Source: Planctomycetota bacterium (lineage in GTDB: Bacteria; Planctomycetota; Planctomycetia; Pirellulales; Lacipirellulaceae). From it: 64,000 nucleotides of DNA. The notes under the pieces are model-generated. The model was not told where the DNA came from. It was given only the letters and a program-made list of their open reading frames with translations, and made no database searches. The translations under genes were made by a program, and so were the position numbers. How positions within the stretch are numbered: the first letter of the stretch is position 1; the number at the start of each line of letters is the position of its first letter. The stretch lies in NCBI GenBank assembly GCA_029259915.1, contig JAJDED010000021.1, forward strand, positions 27,176 to 91,175, written 5' to 3'. Below, piece after piece: positions 1-9,436 of this stretch.

Positions 1-778
1 CATAAACGTCGAGCGCGACGCCCGCAATTTTTCCCGACTTGATACCAGTCGCAAGTGCTGCTTCGTTGTAGATTCCGCCCCGGGCGCAATTTACCAATCG
101 CACGCCCGGTTTCATGATTTCGATCTGCTGCTCGTCAATCAGGTTGCGAGTTTGCTCGGTCAGCGGGGTGTGGACGGTCAGGTAATCGACCGCCGGCAAC
201 ATTTCGTCGACCGTCTCTACCGGATCGATTCCCAACTCCTGAGCACGCTCTTTCGACAGAAAGGGGTCGTACCCTAAAATTTTCATTTCAAGGGCCTGCG
301 CGCGTTTGGCAACCGCCAGACCGATGCGGCCCAGTCCGACGATACCCAACGTTTTCCCTGCGACCTGCGAGCCCATATATTTCTTGCGATCCCAGCGGCC
401 TTCGATCAAACCTTGATAAGCGGGTGCCACGTTGCGCGATAGCGCCAACAACAAGGCGATCGTGTGCTCGGCTGTGCTGAGCGTGTTGCCGGCGGGCGTG
501 TTCATTACGACAATGCCGCCGCGAGTCGCGGCACCTTTGTCGATGTTGTCGGTACCGACCCCGGCGCGAACCACGGCTTTCAAACGTCGGTTGCCTTCCA
601 AAACATCCGCGGTCAGCTTGACACCGCTGCGGCAAATGGCACCGTCATATTCGTTCAACACGCTGCGCAACTGCTCGCCTTTCAAGCCGGTCTGGACATC
701 GTAGGTAATGCCACTCGCCGCAGCCAACAAATCGAGGCCTTCCTGGGACAGGTCGTCAAGAACAATTACTTTGGGCAT
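1..778 (-). CDS. serA: D-3-phosphoglycerate dehydrogenase, C-terminus off the window
   Basis: Oxidises 3-phosphoglycerate to 3-phosphohydroxypyruvate with NAD, the first step of serine synthesis in the cytoplasm. The visible 259 residues hold the N-terminal half of the substrate domain, the RAGVG segment (about 71-75) and the Rossmann fingerprint GLGRIG (148-153), followed by the NTPAG and HTPLT segments typical of this family. The catalytic histidine region and any C-terminal ACT domain lie beyond the left edge. The ATG opening MPKVIVLDDL is the usual family start. serC lies 174 bp upstream on the same strand, so the two form a serine-synthesis pair, although a repeat-rich spacer separates them. 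Confidence 0.95.
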   Translation of the reverse strand, partial: MPKVIVLDDLSQEGLDLLAAASGITYDVQTGLKGEQLRSVLNEYDGAICRSGVKLTADVLEGNRRLKAVVRAGVGTDNIDKGAATRGGIVVMNTPAGNTLSTAEHTIALLLALSRNVAPAYQGLIEGRWDRKKYMGSQVAGKTLGIVGLGRIGLAVAKRAQALEMKILGYDPFLSKERAQELGIDPVETVDEMLPAVDYLTVHTPLTEQTRNLIDEQQIEIMKPGVRLVNCARGGIYNEAALATGIKSGKIAGVALDVY

Positions 779-952
779 GATTTAGGGAGGGGCTAGGAGT
801 TGGGAGTTAGGGGCTAGAGTGTTGTGTGGTAAACCTTGAATCTGAGGGATGGGTGCCACTGTCTGCTTCCTTCTTATTCTCTTTTTCTTTTCTTTGTGTC
901 CGTCGTGTCTTTGTGGTTCAATCCCATTCTGTAAATTAGTATTTGAACCCTC

Positions 953-2050
953 TTACACCGCATGTTGGTCTCGAAAGCGGATCATGAAGTCGCGCAAAGT
1001 TTCAACTCCCGCGGTGGGCATGGCGTTGTAAATCGAAGCGCGAATCCCGCCCACCGAGCGATGCCCGCCCAGGGCGGTCAGGTTGAATTCTTCTGCCTCT
1101 GAGAGAAATAGCTTCGTCAAATCGTCACTTGGTAAGCGAAACACTACGTTCATTAACGAACGACACTCGGCCTGTGCATGCCTCGTGTAAAACCCGTTGC
1201 TGGAATCGATCACGTCGTACAGCATCGCCGATTTCGCTTGGTTCAAAGCATGCATCTTTTCCAAGCCGCCGATCTCGTTCAATAACCAATCCGTGACCAA
1301 ACGAACCACATAAATTGCAAACGTGGGGGCCGTGTTCATCAACGACCCTGCTTTTGCTTGCACTTGGTAATTCAAATAACTGGGCAACGTTTCGCTGGAA
1401 CGCTGCAGCAAGTCGTTGCGTATAACAACCACGGTAACGCCCGCTGGCCCCGCATTTTTTTGCGCACAAGCGTACAACAAACCATAACGCTCGATCGGCA
1501 ATGGTCGTGAGAGAAAGTCGCTCGACGCATCGCACACCAGCGGCACATTGCCCACATCGGGTTCGGTTTGGAATTGCACGCCCTCGATGGTTTCGTTTGA
1601 CGTGACATGCGCGTAAGCGGCGTTAGGTGAAACATCCAATTCTTGGTCGGTTGGCAGAGACGTGTAGTTCCCGTCGCTACCATCCCAGGCAACGTGAGTG
1701 GCGCCCACTTTCTTGGCTTCCTCCAGCGCGTGCTTTCCCCACGCCCCGGTAAGGATGTAATCCGTACAGTCTTGCGATGCGGTCAACAGATTCATCGGAA
1801 TCATCGAAAACTGCAACCGACTACCGCCTTGCAGAAACAAGACCGAGTAATCCTCGGGGATTGCCAGTAAAGTGCGCAGATTCGACTCGGCAGCGGAGAT
1901 AATCTCCTTGAAGGTCTTGCTACGGTGGCTAATCTCGAGGATCGAGGCTTTGGCCGACGGCAAGGCCATCAAATCGCGCTGCACTTCGGCCAACACCGGC
2001 TCGGGCAGAACCGCCGGCCCGGCTGAAAAATTGTATGCCCGCTGTGTCAT
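953..2050 (-). CDS. serC: Phosphoserine aminotransferase
   Basis: Transfers an amino group from glutamate to 3-phosphohydroxypyruvate, giving phosphoserine; it also acts in pyridoxal phosphate synthesis in many bacteria. The 365-residue length is normal for SerC. It opens with the family signature YNFSAGPAVLP, contains FLQGG near residue 73 and places the PLP lysine at about 198 in AQKNAGPAG. It is followed on the same strand by serA, its pathway neighbour. The first product is SerC and the second SerA, so transcription order is the reverse of the reaction order. Confidence 0.96.
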   Translation of the reverse strand: MTQRAYNFSAGPAVLPEPVLAEVQRDLMALPSAKASILEISHRSKTFKEIISAAESNLRTLLAIPEDYSVLFLQGGSRLQFSMIPMNLLTASQDCTDYILTGAWGKHALEEAKKVGATHVAWDGSDGNYTSLPTDQELDVSPNAAYAHVTSNETIEGVQFQTEPDVGNVPLVCDASSDFLSRPLPIERYGLLYACAQKNAGPAGVTVVVIRNDLLQRSSETLPSYLNYQVQAKAGSLMNTAPTFAIYVVRLVTDWLLNEIGGLEKMHALNQAKSAMLYDVIDSSNGFYTRHAQAECRSLMNVVFRLPSDDLTKLFLSEAEEFNLTALGGHRSVGGIRASIYNAMPTAGVETLRDFMIRFRDQHAV

Positions 2051-2449
2051 TTTTCGCTATTCTTTCGCGTATTGGGTCCCGCGAGACCGGTGAACTCTTC
2101 TGGCGGGATGGGCTTTATCCCGGAAAAAAGCTCATTTTAGTATTAGACTACTCGGTTGGCGATGGGGTTCTCGACACTAGATGAGGGGGCCTCATTTTTC
2201 GCTTATGGGATGGGGTTGGAGGCGTCTCCGACGGCAAGAGTCCTTATTCGGCCACAGATTGCTGATACTAGGTGTGTTGTTTTCATCAATTTCCTCAATT
2301 TAAAAACTCAGCAGTCCGAAAAATGGCCAACAGGGGTTCATTTACTTCGCAACCGACAATAAAATGTGCGATTCCGTTGCCGGGGGCCGGCATCACCGCG
2401 AGTTGGGTTTCCTGGCTCAGGCGGTGTTTTGCTAGCCTGGTCCCCAAAC
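2051..2449. other. Gene-free spacer
   Basis: Spacer between the start of serC and tRNA-Ile. It should hold the divergent promoters of serC and the tRNA pair. I see no convincing coding sequence; short open frames here lack a ribosome binding site and recognisable motifs. Confidence 0.5.
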
Positions 2450-2523
2450 GGGCGCGTAGCTCAGTTGGTTAGAGCGCAGCCCTGATAAGGCTGAGGTCCC
2501 AAGTTCGAGTCTTGGCGCGCCCA
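2450..2523 (+). tRNA. tRNA-Ile (GAT anticodon)
   Basis: A 74-nt cloverleaf. The acceptor arm GGGCGCG pairs with CGCGCCC, the D arm contains AGCTCAGTTGGTTAGAGC, the anticodon loop is CTGATAA with GAT at 2484-2486, and the T arm carries GTTCGAGTC. The discriminator base is A and CCA is not encoded. Together with tRNA-Ala it forms the pair normally found between 16S and 23S rRNA genes, but no rRNA gene is near. Confidence 0.97.
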
Positions 2524-2528
2524 CTGGA

Positions 2529-2608
2529 TTGGAAGGAAGATGTGAGAAGGAAGATTGATGATGTCAGAATGGTCTGACTTCTGCCTTCTTACTTCTCACA
2601 TCTAACAT
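2529..2608. repeat. Imperfect inverted repeat between the two tRNAs
   Basis: The left arm AGATGTGAGAAGGAAG and the right arm CTTCTTACTTCTCACATCT can fold onto each other. The same wording recurs at about 21446 (GGATGTGAGATGG) and 48590-48610 (CTTCTCACATCTAAC), so it belongs to a dispersed family of hairpin repeats. It lies between two tRNAs and would be part of their shared precursor if they are co-transcribed. Confidence 0.6.
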
Positions 2609-2615
2609 TTCTCCT

Positions 2616-2688
2616 GGGGCCGTAGCTCAATTGGGAGAGCGCCGGCTTTGCAAGCCGGAGGTTAGGGGTTCGAGCCCCCTCGGCTCCA
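2616..2688 (+). tRNA. tRNA-Ala (TGC anticodon)
   Basis: A 73-nt cloverleaf. The acceptor GGGGCCG pairs with CGGCTCC, allowing one G-T pair. The anticodon stem CCGGC/GCCGG encloses the loop TTTGCAA with TGC at 2649-2651, and the T loop is TTCGAGC. The discriminator is A and CCA is not encoded. It lies 92 bp downstream of tRNA-Ile on the same strand. Confidence 0.97.
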
Positions 2689-2850
2689 CTGGAGTAATAG
2701 AAGAGGTCAGGATTCAGAGGTCGGAGGTCAGGGAAACGCCTTTCTGTCATTTCGAGGGGCCATCTGTCATTTCGAGGTCCTCCGAGAAATCTACTCCGCA
2801 TTCCACTCTCTGCTTTTCTCTTTCAGTCCTACGGGATCCGGCCTCTCGTC

Positions 2851-4560
2851 TTACGGAGCGCCTTCGCCCACAACCACCGCACCCGCATAGAACTTGAGCA
2901 GATCCTCGCGTAACTTCTTGAGCGAGGGCTCGTGGACGTACATCATATGGCCCCCTTCGTAGAAGTCGAGGGTGAAATTTTCTCGTAGCTCCGGCGGCAG
3001 TTGTAGGTGGTCGCGGGTGTATTGCATGGCGTACGGGGGCGTTGCCAGGTCGTAGTAGCCGCAGGCGGCGAACACTTTTAGGTAGGGGTTGTCGGCCATT
3101 GCACGGCGCAGGGTTTCCGACGCGGAGACGTAGCGATTGGTGAATTCGCTGTAGTCCCAGGGATGCACGCGGTCGGTCAGGATTTCGTAGACTTGCCGTT
3201 CTTCGACTTTCAGGTCGTCGCGCAAATATTGGTTCATTGCAGCAGTAAATGGTCCGAAGAGTGCGGACGCGCTGGGGTCGTTCCAAGTGGAATCGCCAAC
3301 GTGGTCACGATCTCTACCCAAGTAACGACTATCGAAACGTCCGACAACCTGTTTGCGTTTGCGGAGCAGTTCTTTGCCGAACCGTGGCATGCTTACGCGC
3401 AGATTGGCGTTTTCCACATATTCGGGCGAAAGACCCGTGAGTTCCGCCATCCGGGCGACGATGCGCTCTCGGCGTTGTGCGGGAAGTGCATCGCCGGTAA
3501 ATAGCGCTCGCAAATACTGACTGCGGGCAAATTGTTCGGCGGCGGCAACCACTTTTTCAAGCGGTTGCTTCTGCAATTCTTCCGGTAGCGCTTTATGGTA
3601 CCAGGCTGTGGCTGTGTAAGTGGGCAGGAACAGGGCATAGGCGAGGTCATTCCCGGGGCGAGCGGCCAGTGTTTGGAAATCGACCACTGCCGACACAAGC
3701 ACGATGCCGTTGAGCGCCATGTAATAGCGGCGTTGCAGCTCCCCACTTAGGCCCGCAGCTCGCAGGCCACCGTAGCTTTCGCCGAGCAAGAATTTTGGCG
3801 AAGCCCAGCGGCCATACTTGGTGGTGTAACGGTGAATGAACTGGGCGACGCTACGCACGTCTTCGTCGTAACCGTGAAACTGTTTTTTACTTTCACCCTT
3901 GAAAGGTCGGCTGTAACCGGTGCCCACAGGGTCGATGAACACAAGATCGGTCACATCGAGCAGCGAATAGGGATTTTCGATCAAACGATAAGGCGGAGGC
4001 AAGGGTTTGGCGTCGTCGCTGAGCTTGACCCGTTTGGGACCCAACATGCCAAGATGCAACCACACGCTCGAAGAGCCCGGCCCGCCGTTAAAACAATAGG
4101 TGACCGGTCGTTCGCCGGCGGAAGCGTCGTCCTTGGTGTAGGCAACGTAGAAGACATGGGCTTTGGGATCACCCTCGTCGTTCTTCATCAGCATCTTGCT
4201 GGCCGTAACCGTGTAAGCGATTTCCTTCCCAGCGATGGTGGCAACATGCTGTGTGATCGCCGGTTTGGCTTCTTCCGGCTCCTCTTTTTTCTTGTCATCC
4301 TTCTTATCTTTCTTGTCATCCTTCTTATCTTTCTTGTCATCCTTCTTATCTTTCTTGTCATCCTTCTTATCTTTCTTGTCGTCCTTCTTATCCTTTCCGT
4401 CGGAGTCTCCGGCGGTCGATTTATCCGATTGCTCGGTCTTCGGATGAGCTGCATCAGCCGACGCAGAATCTTCTTCCGAGAAAGCTAGCGCCGAGGCAAA
4501 ACATACGAAGCAGACGAGGCAAGCAATACCGGCCAAACATCTTGTCAAATAGCGAACCAT
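2851..4560 (-). CDS. Secreted serine carboxypeptidase-like peptidase (S10 family)
   Basis: Predicted secreted hydrolase that removes C-terminal residues from peptides. I chose the ATG giving MVRYLTRCLAG because it follows a GGTGGA ribosome binding site; a GTG three codons earlier is the alternative. The product is 569 residues. It has a signal peptide (about 1-28), then a highly charged linker at about 56-92 made of repeated KDDKKDK units, then the S10 domain with the oxyanion-hole motif NGGPGSSS (158-165) and nucleophile Ser262 in GESYGG. The histidine region GGHMMY lies near the C-terminus. The linker is encoded by a 21-bp DNA repeat and may keep the enzyme extended from the cell surface; that role is inference. 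Confidence 0.9.
   Translation of the reverse strand: MVRYLTRCLAGIACLVCFVCFASALAFSEEDSASADAAHPKTEQSDKSTAGDSDGKDKKDDKKDKKDDKKDKKDDKKDKKDDKKDKKDDKKKEEPEEAKPAITQHVATIAGKEIAYTVTASKMLMKNDEGDPKAHVFYVAYTKDDASAGERPVTYCFNGGPGSSSVWLHLGMLGPKRVKLSDDAKPLPPPYRLIENPYSLLDVTDLVFIDPVGTGYSRPFKGESKKQFHGYDEDVRSVAQFIHRYTTKYGRWASPKFLLGESYGGLRAAGLSGELQRRYYMALNGIVLVSAVVDFQTLAARPGNDLAYALFLPTYTATAWYHKALPEELQKQPLEKVVAAAEQFARSQYLRALFTGDALPAQRRERIVARMAELTGLSPEYVENANLRVSMPRFGKELLRKRKQVVGRFDSRYLGRDRDHVGDSTWNDPSASALFGPFTAAMNQYLRDDLKVEERQVYEILTDRVHPWDYSEFTNRYVSASETLRRAMADNPYLKVFAACGYYDLATPPYAMQYTRDHLQLPPELRENFTLDFYEGGHMMYVHEPSLKKLREDLLKFYAGAVVVGEGAP
4291..4395. repeat. 21-bp coding minisatellite (about five copies)
   Basis: The unit begins CTTGTCATCC on the + strand and recurs with a strict 21-bp period at 4291, 4312, 4333, 4354 and 4375. 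Read on the minus strand each copy encodes KDDKKDK-type heptads in the linker of the S10 peptidase. Copies are almost identical, so the number is likely to vary between strains. Confidence 0.9.
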
Positions 4561-4680
4561 CAATTCCACCCATCAAAAGCGTCATTATCGAAAAAACCTG
4601 AGAGACAACTCGTCCCTAGGAGTATAGCTCAGGCAATGCCATCAGGCAGATTTCCGTGAAATGTGAGCTGAAAAGGGGGG

Positions 4681-4759
4681 GAGGTCAGAGATCAGGGAAT
4701 CGGATTGAGGCAGATTGCCGACTCCCTCCTGACCTCTGCCCTCCGACCTCTGACCTCTC
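4681..4759. repeat. Inverted repeat, GAGGTCAGAG family
   Basis: The left arm GAGGTCAGAGATCAGGGA is answered by CCTGACCTCTGCC plus a second copy CGACCTCTGACCTC, giving a long imperfect hairpin just downstream of the ilvD stop codon. A related single-arm copy with AGAGGTCGGAGGTCAGGG lies at about 2703-2733. It may act as a transcription end for ilvD, but there is no run of T. Confidence 0.6.
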
Positions 4760-4761
4760 TT

Positions 4762-6453
4762 CTACTCGTCCGTGACGCAGCCTTCGCTGGCGCTTTTCAC
4801 GTTTTTGATGTATTTGTAGAGTGTGCCGCGGGTTGCTTTGAAGTCGGGCTGCTTCCAGGCGGCGCGGCGTTGTTTCCACTGGTCGTCGGTAATTTGGACG
4901 TCGATCGTATTCGCTTCAGCATCGATTACGATCGGATCTCCAGTTTCGACGAGCGCGATCGGTCCGCCAGTTTGCGCTTCGGGCGTGACGTGCCCAACAA
5001 TGAATCCATGCGAACCGCCGCTGAACCGTCCATCGGTTAGTAGCGCCACATCGCTGCCCAAGCCGGCGCCCATGATTGCACTGGTGGGGGTGAGCATCTC
5101 GGGCATGCCGGGGCCACCTTGGGGGCCTTCGTAGCGAATGATCACCACGTCGCCCTTGGTGATTTTATTTTGTTCGAGCGCGGCCAGCATGGCTTCTTCA
5201 GAGTCGAACACGTTGGCCGTACCTGAGAACTGCAAACCCTCTTTGCCCGTGATTTTTGCCACGGCACCGTCGGGACAGAAATTGCCGCGCATGATGCGGA
5301 TGTGGCCTGTGGCCTTGATGGGATTGCTCGTGGGCCGCACGACTTCTTGGCCTTCAGAAAGTTCCGGCAGATCGGCCAGATTTTCGGCAATAGTTTTCCC
5401 GGTAACTGTCAGACAATCGCCGCAGAGCAGGCCCTCGGCCAGCAGCAGCTTCATCACTGCTGGCGTTCCGCCTACTTTGTGAAGATCTTCCTGCACGAAT
5501 CGGCCGCTCGGTTTCAAATCGGCCAAGAGCGGCACACGATCGCTGACCGACTGAAAATCGTCAATGGCCAGCGGCACGTCGACACTACGGGCCATCGCCA
5601 ACAGATGCAGCACCGCATTGGTCGAACCGCCCACGGCCATTATTAGCACCATGGCATTCTCAAACGCCTCGCGGGTCATGACATCTCGCGGTTTGATATC
5701 TTTTTCGAGACAGGTACGAATCGCCGCACCGGCACGGAGACATTCGTCAAGCTTATCGGGGTCTTCGGCAGGAATCGACGAGCTGTAGGGCAACGTCATG
5801 CCCATGGCTTCGATGGCCGAGGCCATGGTGTTTGCCGTGTACATGCCGCCACATGCGCCCGCACCGGGGCAACTGGTGCGCACAATCTCGCGGCGCTCGT
5901 CTTCGTTAATCCGCCCCGCTAGGAATTCGCCATAGCACTGAAACGCGCTGACGATATCGCGCTTTTGCTCGCCGCCCTCGAAATGCGTAAAGCCAGGTTT
6001 GATGGTTCCGCCGTAAACCATCAGACCGGGTCGATTTAAACGGCCCATGGCCATGATGCACCCCGGCATGTTTTTGTCGCAACCTGGTAGAGCAATGCAG
6101 GCGTCGTACCATTGGGCGCCCATCACGGTTTCGATCGAGTCGGCAATCAGATCGCGCGACTGGAGCGAAAAGCTCATCCCGGAGGTCCCCATCGAGATGC
6201 CGTCCGACACACCAATGGTGTTGAACCGCATGCCCACCATGTTCGCCGCCTGAACGCCTTCTTTCACCTTCGCGGCCAGATCGAGCAAGTGCATGTTGCA
6301 CGTGTTGCCTTCGTACCACATGCTGGCAATTCCCACCTGCGGTTTTTGCAAATCGTCTTCGGTAAGTCCCGTGCCAAGCAGCATCGCTTGGGACGCCCCT
6401 TGCGATTTTGGCTGCGTGATGTTCCTGCTGATTTTGTTCAACGGTTGTGACAA
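4762..6453 (-). CDS. ilvD: Dihydroxy-acid dehydratase
   Basis: Dehydrates 2,3-dihydroxy-isovalerate and 2,3-dihydroxy-3-methylvalerate to the 2-oxoacid precursors of valine, leucine and isoleucine, using an iron-sulfur cluster in the cytoplasm. The 563-residue length fits the IlvD/Edd family. Cluster cysteines are visible at Cys52 (NTCNMH), Cys125 ([10 protein letters not shown]) and Cys201 ([13 protein letters not shown]); DGISMG and DGRFSGG are also family signatures. No other branched-chain gene is adjacent. A hairpin repeat sits about 20 bp before the start codon, in what should be the 5' leader. Confidence 0.96.
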   Translation of the reverse strand: MSQPLNKISRNITQPKSQGASQAMLLGTGLTEDDLQKPQVGIASMWYEGNTCNMHLLDLAAKVKEGVQAANMVGMRFNTIGVSDGISMGTSGMSFSLQSRDLIADSIETVMGAQWYDACIALPGCDKNMPGCIMAMGRLNRPGLMVYGGTIKPGFTHFEGGEQKRDIVSAFQCYGEFLAGRINEDERREIVRTSCPGAGACGGMYTANTMASAIEAMGMTLPYSSSIPAEDPDKLDECLRAGAAIRTCLEKDIKPRDVMTREAFENAMVLIMAVGGSTNAVLHLLAMARSVDVPLAIDDFQSVSDRVPLLADLKPSGRFVQEDLHKVGGTPAVMKLLLAEGLLCGDCLTVTGKTIAENLADLPELSEGQEVVRPTSNPIKATGHIRIMRGNFCPDGAVAKITGKEGLQFSGTANVFDSEEAMLAALEQNKITKGDVVIIRYEGPQGGPGMPEMLTPTSAIMGAGLGSDVALLTDGRFSGGSHGFIVGHVTPEAQTGGPIALVETGDPIVIDAEANTIDVQITDDQWKQRRAAWKQPDFKATRGTLYKYIKNVKSASEGCVTDE

Positions 6454-6471
6454 CGGAAAACTCCTTAGATT

Positions 6472-6520
6472 CTAGCCGCCGGCGGGAGCCGACGGTCCAT
6501 CGGCTTCCGCCGATGGCTAG
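6472..6520. repeat. Hairpin repeat in the presumed ilvD leader
   Basis: The arms CTAGCCGCCGGCGGGAGCCGA and TCGGCTTCCGCCGATGGCTAG pair with only a few mismatches around a 7-nt loop. It lies 19 bp upstream of the ilvD start, so transcripts beginning further upstream would carry it close to the ribosome binding site. Confidence 0.7.
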
Positions 6521-6761
6521 GACACTGCGGAACGGCACAGAGGCACGTTTCCAACAGACGTTTTGGGATAGGCACTCATTGTACTCATGCGCAGCGGGCA
6601 GGGCAGGGGGAGAGGTGCCAGCCGCTGGGAAAACGTATATCCGGCACAATCGGCATGGTCAAATGTAGATCGCCACTCGGACAACGCCTCACAAATACGG
6701 CCCTGAGGTTCGCGCACTACATTTTAATTGGACCCGTCCCACACCCAAAGGAATGCCTCTT

Positions 6762-7724
6762 ATGCCTACAGCACCCCCGCTTCCCGCTGACGAGCAGCTC
6801 GCTACGCCCTCTGCCGAGCCCATGCGAGTTATGTTAGCTGACGGGAAATGGGGCACGCTGGCAGGGTTGTCGAAAACCGAGTTGCATGAGTTGCAGTGGG
6901 AACAAGAACAAAAATTCGCTCGGGCCATCCAGATGTTGCCCAAGGGCTCAAGCGATCGTGCCTTGGTGATCGGGCAGGCTTACGATACCGTCTGCACGAT
7001 CCTTTCCGCACAGCAAGAAGACGACAAACCACTGGTGATGGGACTCGACAAACGATACGGTCGGCTTGTCTTGGAACTACTCCATCGCCAGGTCGATCGT
7101 GGCTTTGGCCAGCCTCGGCTCTTTGAAATCGGCTACGGTAGCGGGGCCTTGCTTGAAGAAGTTGCCGAGCAAGGCTTTTCAGTCGGCGGTATCGAAGTTT
7201 CGTCCAAGATGCGCAACGAAGCGCTCGAAGTGCTCGGGGAAGAATTTTCCGATCGCTTGCTGCTCGGCGACTTGCGAGAAATCGAAAGCGATTCGCTCCC
7301 TGGCAGGCCAAGCCTGGTTTATTGGAACGATGTTTTCGAACATATCTGCCCGGATGAAATATCGGATACCCTCCATCAGATTCACAAACTGCTCGTTCAT
7401 GGCGGTTCGCTGGTGACCATCACCCCCAATTGGCTACTGCGACCCTCAGACGTCACGGGCGATTTTTGCCCGCCACGTACCGAGGCCTGCGGTTTGCATC
7501 TCAAAGAATACCGGCTCCGCGAAGTCACTCGACTTCTGAAGCAAACCGGTTTTCGTCGCGTGATAACACCGCTGTTGGTCAGCCGAAAACGGATTTATCA
7601 CGCTGGCCAAGGATTTCGTCTGATCAAACAGCTTGCCGAACCACTTTTAGACCGGCTGCCTGTGCGCTACGCGCATTTGGCCTGCCGAGGGCTGGGACTT
7701 TCGATCACCATTGCTACGAAATAG
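6762..7724 (+). CDS. Class I SAM-dependent methyltransferase
   Basis: Predicted S-adenosylmethionine-dependent methyltransferase of unknown substrate, 320 residues. An AAAGGA ribosome binding site sits about nine bases before the chosen ATG; an ATG nine bases earlier is too close to it. Residues around 125-135 give the SAM-binding motif I, FEIGYGSGAL, followed by an acidic strand end (GGIEVS) and the motif WNDVFEHI, typical of UbiG/Methyltransf_23-like enzymes. The roughly 120-residue N-terminal extension is not recognisable. Its 3' end overlaps the end of the convergent flavoprotein gene by 11 bp. It could act on a lipid, glycan or quinone; nothing nearby decides. Confidence 0.85.
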   Translation: MPTAPPLPADEQLATPSAEPMRVMLADGKWGTLAGLSKTELHELQWEQEQKFARAIQMLPKGSSDRALVIGQAYDTVCTILSAQQEDDKPLVMGLDKRYGRLVLELLHRQVDRGFGQPRLFEIGYGSGALLEEVAEQGFSVGGIEVSSKMRNEALEVLGEEFSDRLLLGDLREIESDSLPGRPSLVYWNDVFEHICPDEISDTLHQIHKLLVHGGSLVTITPNWLLRPSDVTGDFCPPRTEACGLHLKEYRLREVTRLLKQTGFRRVITPLLVSRKRIYHAGQGFRLIKQLAEPLLDRLPVRYAHLACRGLGLSITIATK

Positions 7725-9399
7725 CGGCTGGTTCTTGTGTACGACTGCGGGCAACTGCCTCGTAGGTTGTAAAACCCCCCGACAAGTTGGCAACATCAAA
7801 GCCATGTTGCGCCAAGAGTCGCGTCGCCAAGTAACCCCTTTGGCCGACCTGACAATACGCAATCACCTGCCGATCGCGCGGAAGTTGGTTTAGCGAATCG
7901 CGAAGTTGCTCGACGGAAATGTTCACGGCCCCGTCGATGTGCCCCGCCTCGAATTCCTCAGGCGAGCGGACGTCGAGGACAAACGAGCCAGAATCCGACA
8001 GGGAGTTTTCTCCTACGTCGGACAGCAACTCGGCTGCATGGACAATTGGCTGATCGCCGCGCAATACACCTGCCGCGACGAATCCAGCCATGTTGATCGG
8101 ATCTTTGGCCGATCCGTATTGCGGGGCGTAAGCCAATTCCATTTCTTCCAGATCGTCGACGGTCATGCCCGCCTGGATCGCTACCGCCAATACGTCGATC
8201 CGTTTGTCGACGCCATCACGCCCCACCACCTGTCCACCCAGTATTTTTCCGTCCTGGGGATTAAACAGCAGCTTGATCGACATGGCCTGCGCGCCCGGAT
8301 AGTAACTCGCGTGGTTACCAGGATGGACATAAATTTTTTCGTAAGGCAACTCGGCAGCGAGGAGAGCTTTCTCGCTGAAACCGGTCATGGCGGCGGTCAT
8401 TTCGAACATGCCCACAATGGCAGTGCCCTGTGTGCCGCGGTAACGACTGTCGCGTCCTGCCATGTGATCGGCAGCGATTCTTCCCTGGCGATTGGCGGGA
8501 CCTCCCAACGGAATCTGCACGGCGGAACCATCGACAAAATGCCGCACTTCCACCGCGTCACCTACCGCATAGATGTCGTGGTCGGAGGTTTGCATGTGTT
8601 CGTCGACTTGAATGCCGCCCCGGGGGCCAACTTCCAAGCCCGCGTCGACGGCCAACTTGTTCTCGGGGCGAACTCCGACACTCATCACAATAAAATCTGT
8701 TGGCACCGACTTTCCTGAACGCAATCGCACGGTCATCCCGCGCTCGCTCGGTTCGATCGCTTCGGCAGCGTCGGACAATTGCAGCTTGATTCCCTGCTCT
8801 TGAAGGTGCGTGGCAATCGGTGCGATCATTTCCGCATCCCAAGGTGGCAAAACTTGATCGGCCAGTTCGACAACCGTAGTCTGAAGCCCGCGACGGGCCA
8901 AGTTTTCAGCCATTTCCAAACCAATAAAACCTGCGCCAATGATGACCGCCCGGCGGGAATTGGCAACGATTTCGCGCAGCCGATCAGCATCGCGCAGATC
9001 GCGCAACGTAAACACCTGCGGCAAGTCGGCGCCAGGAATCGGCGGGCGTAAAGGCGATGCGCCCGGTGAAAGAATCAGCTTATCGTAAGATTCTTCATAT
9101 TCCTCGTCTGTTTTAAGATTGCGAACTGAAACCGTTTTGCGCGTTCGATCGATCGCGGTCACTTCGGTACGAGTACGCACGTCTAGCCGATAACGGTCGA
9201 TCAAACGCTGCTCGGGAGCCACGAGCAAATCGCTACGCTCGGGAATCACTCCGCCGATGTAGTAAGGCAATCCGCAATTCGCAAACGACGGTGCTTCTCC
9301 GCGCTCAAAGAGCACAATCTCACCCGACTCGTCCAATCGGCGCGCTCGTGCCGCGGCCGATGCTCCTCCCGCTACCGCTCCGACAATTACCAGTTTCAT
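7714..9399 (-). CDS. CoA-disulfide reductase-type flavoprotein with C-terminal rhodanese domain
   Basis: FAD-dependent pyridine nucleotide-disulfide oxidoreductase fused to a rhodanese domain (561 residues), the architecture of CoADR-Rhd / polysulfide reductases that handle CoA persulfide or polysulfide with NAD(P)H. It shows the FAD site GAVAGGASAA (7-16), the single redox cysteine Cys42 in SFANCGLPYYIGG typical of CoADR, the NAD site GAGFIGLEMAE and the second FAD motif YAVGDA. The rhodanese domain covers roughly 465-550 with active cysteine Cys516 (YCQVGQRG). An AAGGAG site precedes the ATG. It is third in an operon with an ArsR regulator and a rhodanese/DUF2892 protein, so it is likely induced by reactive sulfur species. 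Confidence 0.93.
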   Translation of the reverse strand: MKLVIVGAVAGGASAAARARRLDESGEIVLFERGEAPSFANCGLPYYIGGVIPERSDLLVAPEQRLIDRYRLDVRTRTEVTAIDRTRKTVSVRNLKTDEEYEESYDKLILSPGASPLRPPIPGADLPQVFTLRDLRDADRLREIVANSRRAVIIGAGFIGLEMAENLARRGLQTTVVELADQVLPPWDAEMIAPIATHLQEQGIKLQLSDAAEAIEPSERGMTVRLRSGKSVPTDFIVMSVGVRPENKLAVDAGLEVGPRGGIQVDEHMQTSDHDIYAVGDAVEVRHFVDGSAVQIPLGGPANRQGRIAADHMAGRDSRYRGTQGTAIVGMFEMTAAMTGFSEKALLAAELPYEKIYVHPGNHASYYPGAQAMSIKLLFNPQDGKILGGQVVGRDGVDKRIDVLAVAIQAGMTVDDLEEMELAYAPQYGSAKDPINMAGFVAAGVLRGDQPIVHAAELLSDVGENSLSDSGSFVLDVRSPEEFEAGHIDGAVNISVEQLRDSLNQLPRDRQVIAYCQVGQRGYLATRLLAQHGFDVANLSGGFTTYEAVARSRTQEPAAIS

Positions 9400-9436
9400 C
9401 GTGGGTTCTCCTTTCCAATGGGTCCGATATTGAATG

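Noticed and set aside
2300..2850. Part of an rRNA operon around the Ile/Ala tRNAs
   Set aside because: Neighbouring sequence is serC, repeats and a peptidase gene; no rRNA sequence is recognisable.
7906..8718. 270-codon open frame opposite the CoA-disulfide reductase
   Set aside because: Antisense shadow of a clearly conserved flavoprotein; histidine- and arginine-rich composition typical of reverse reading.
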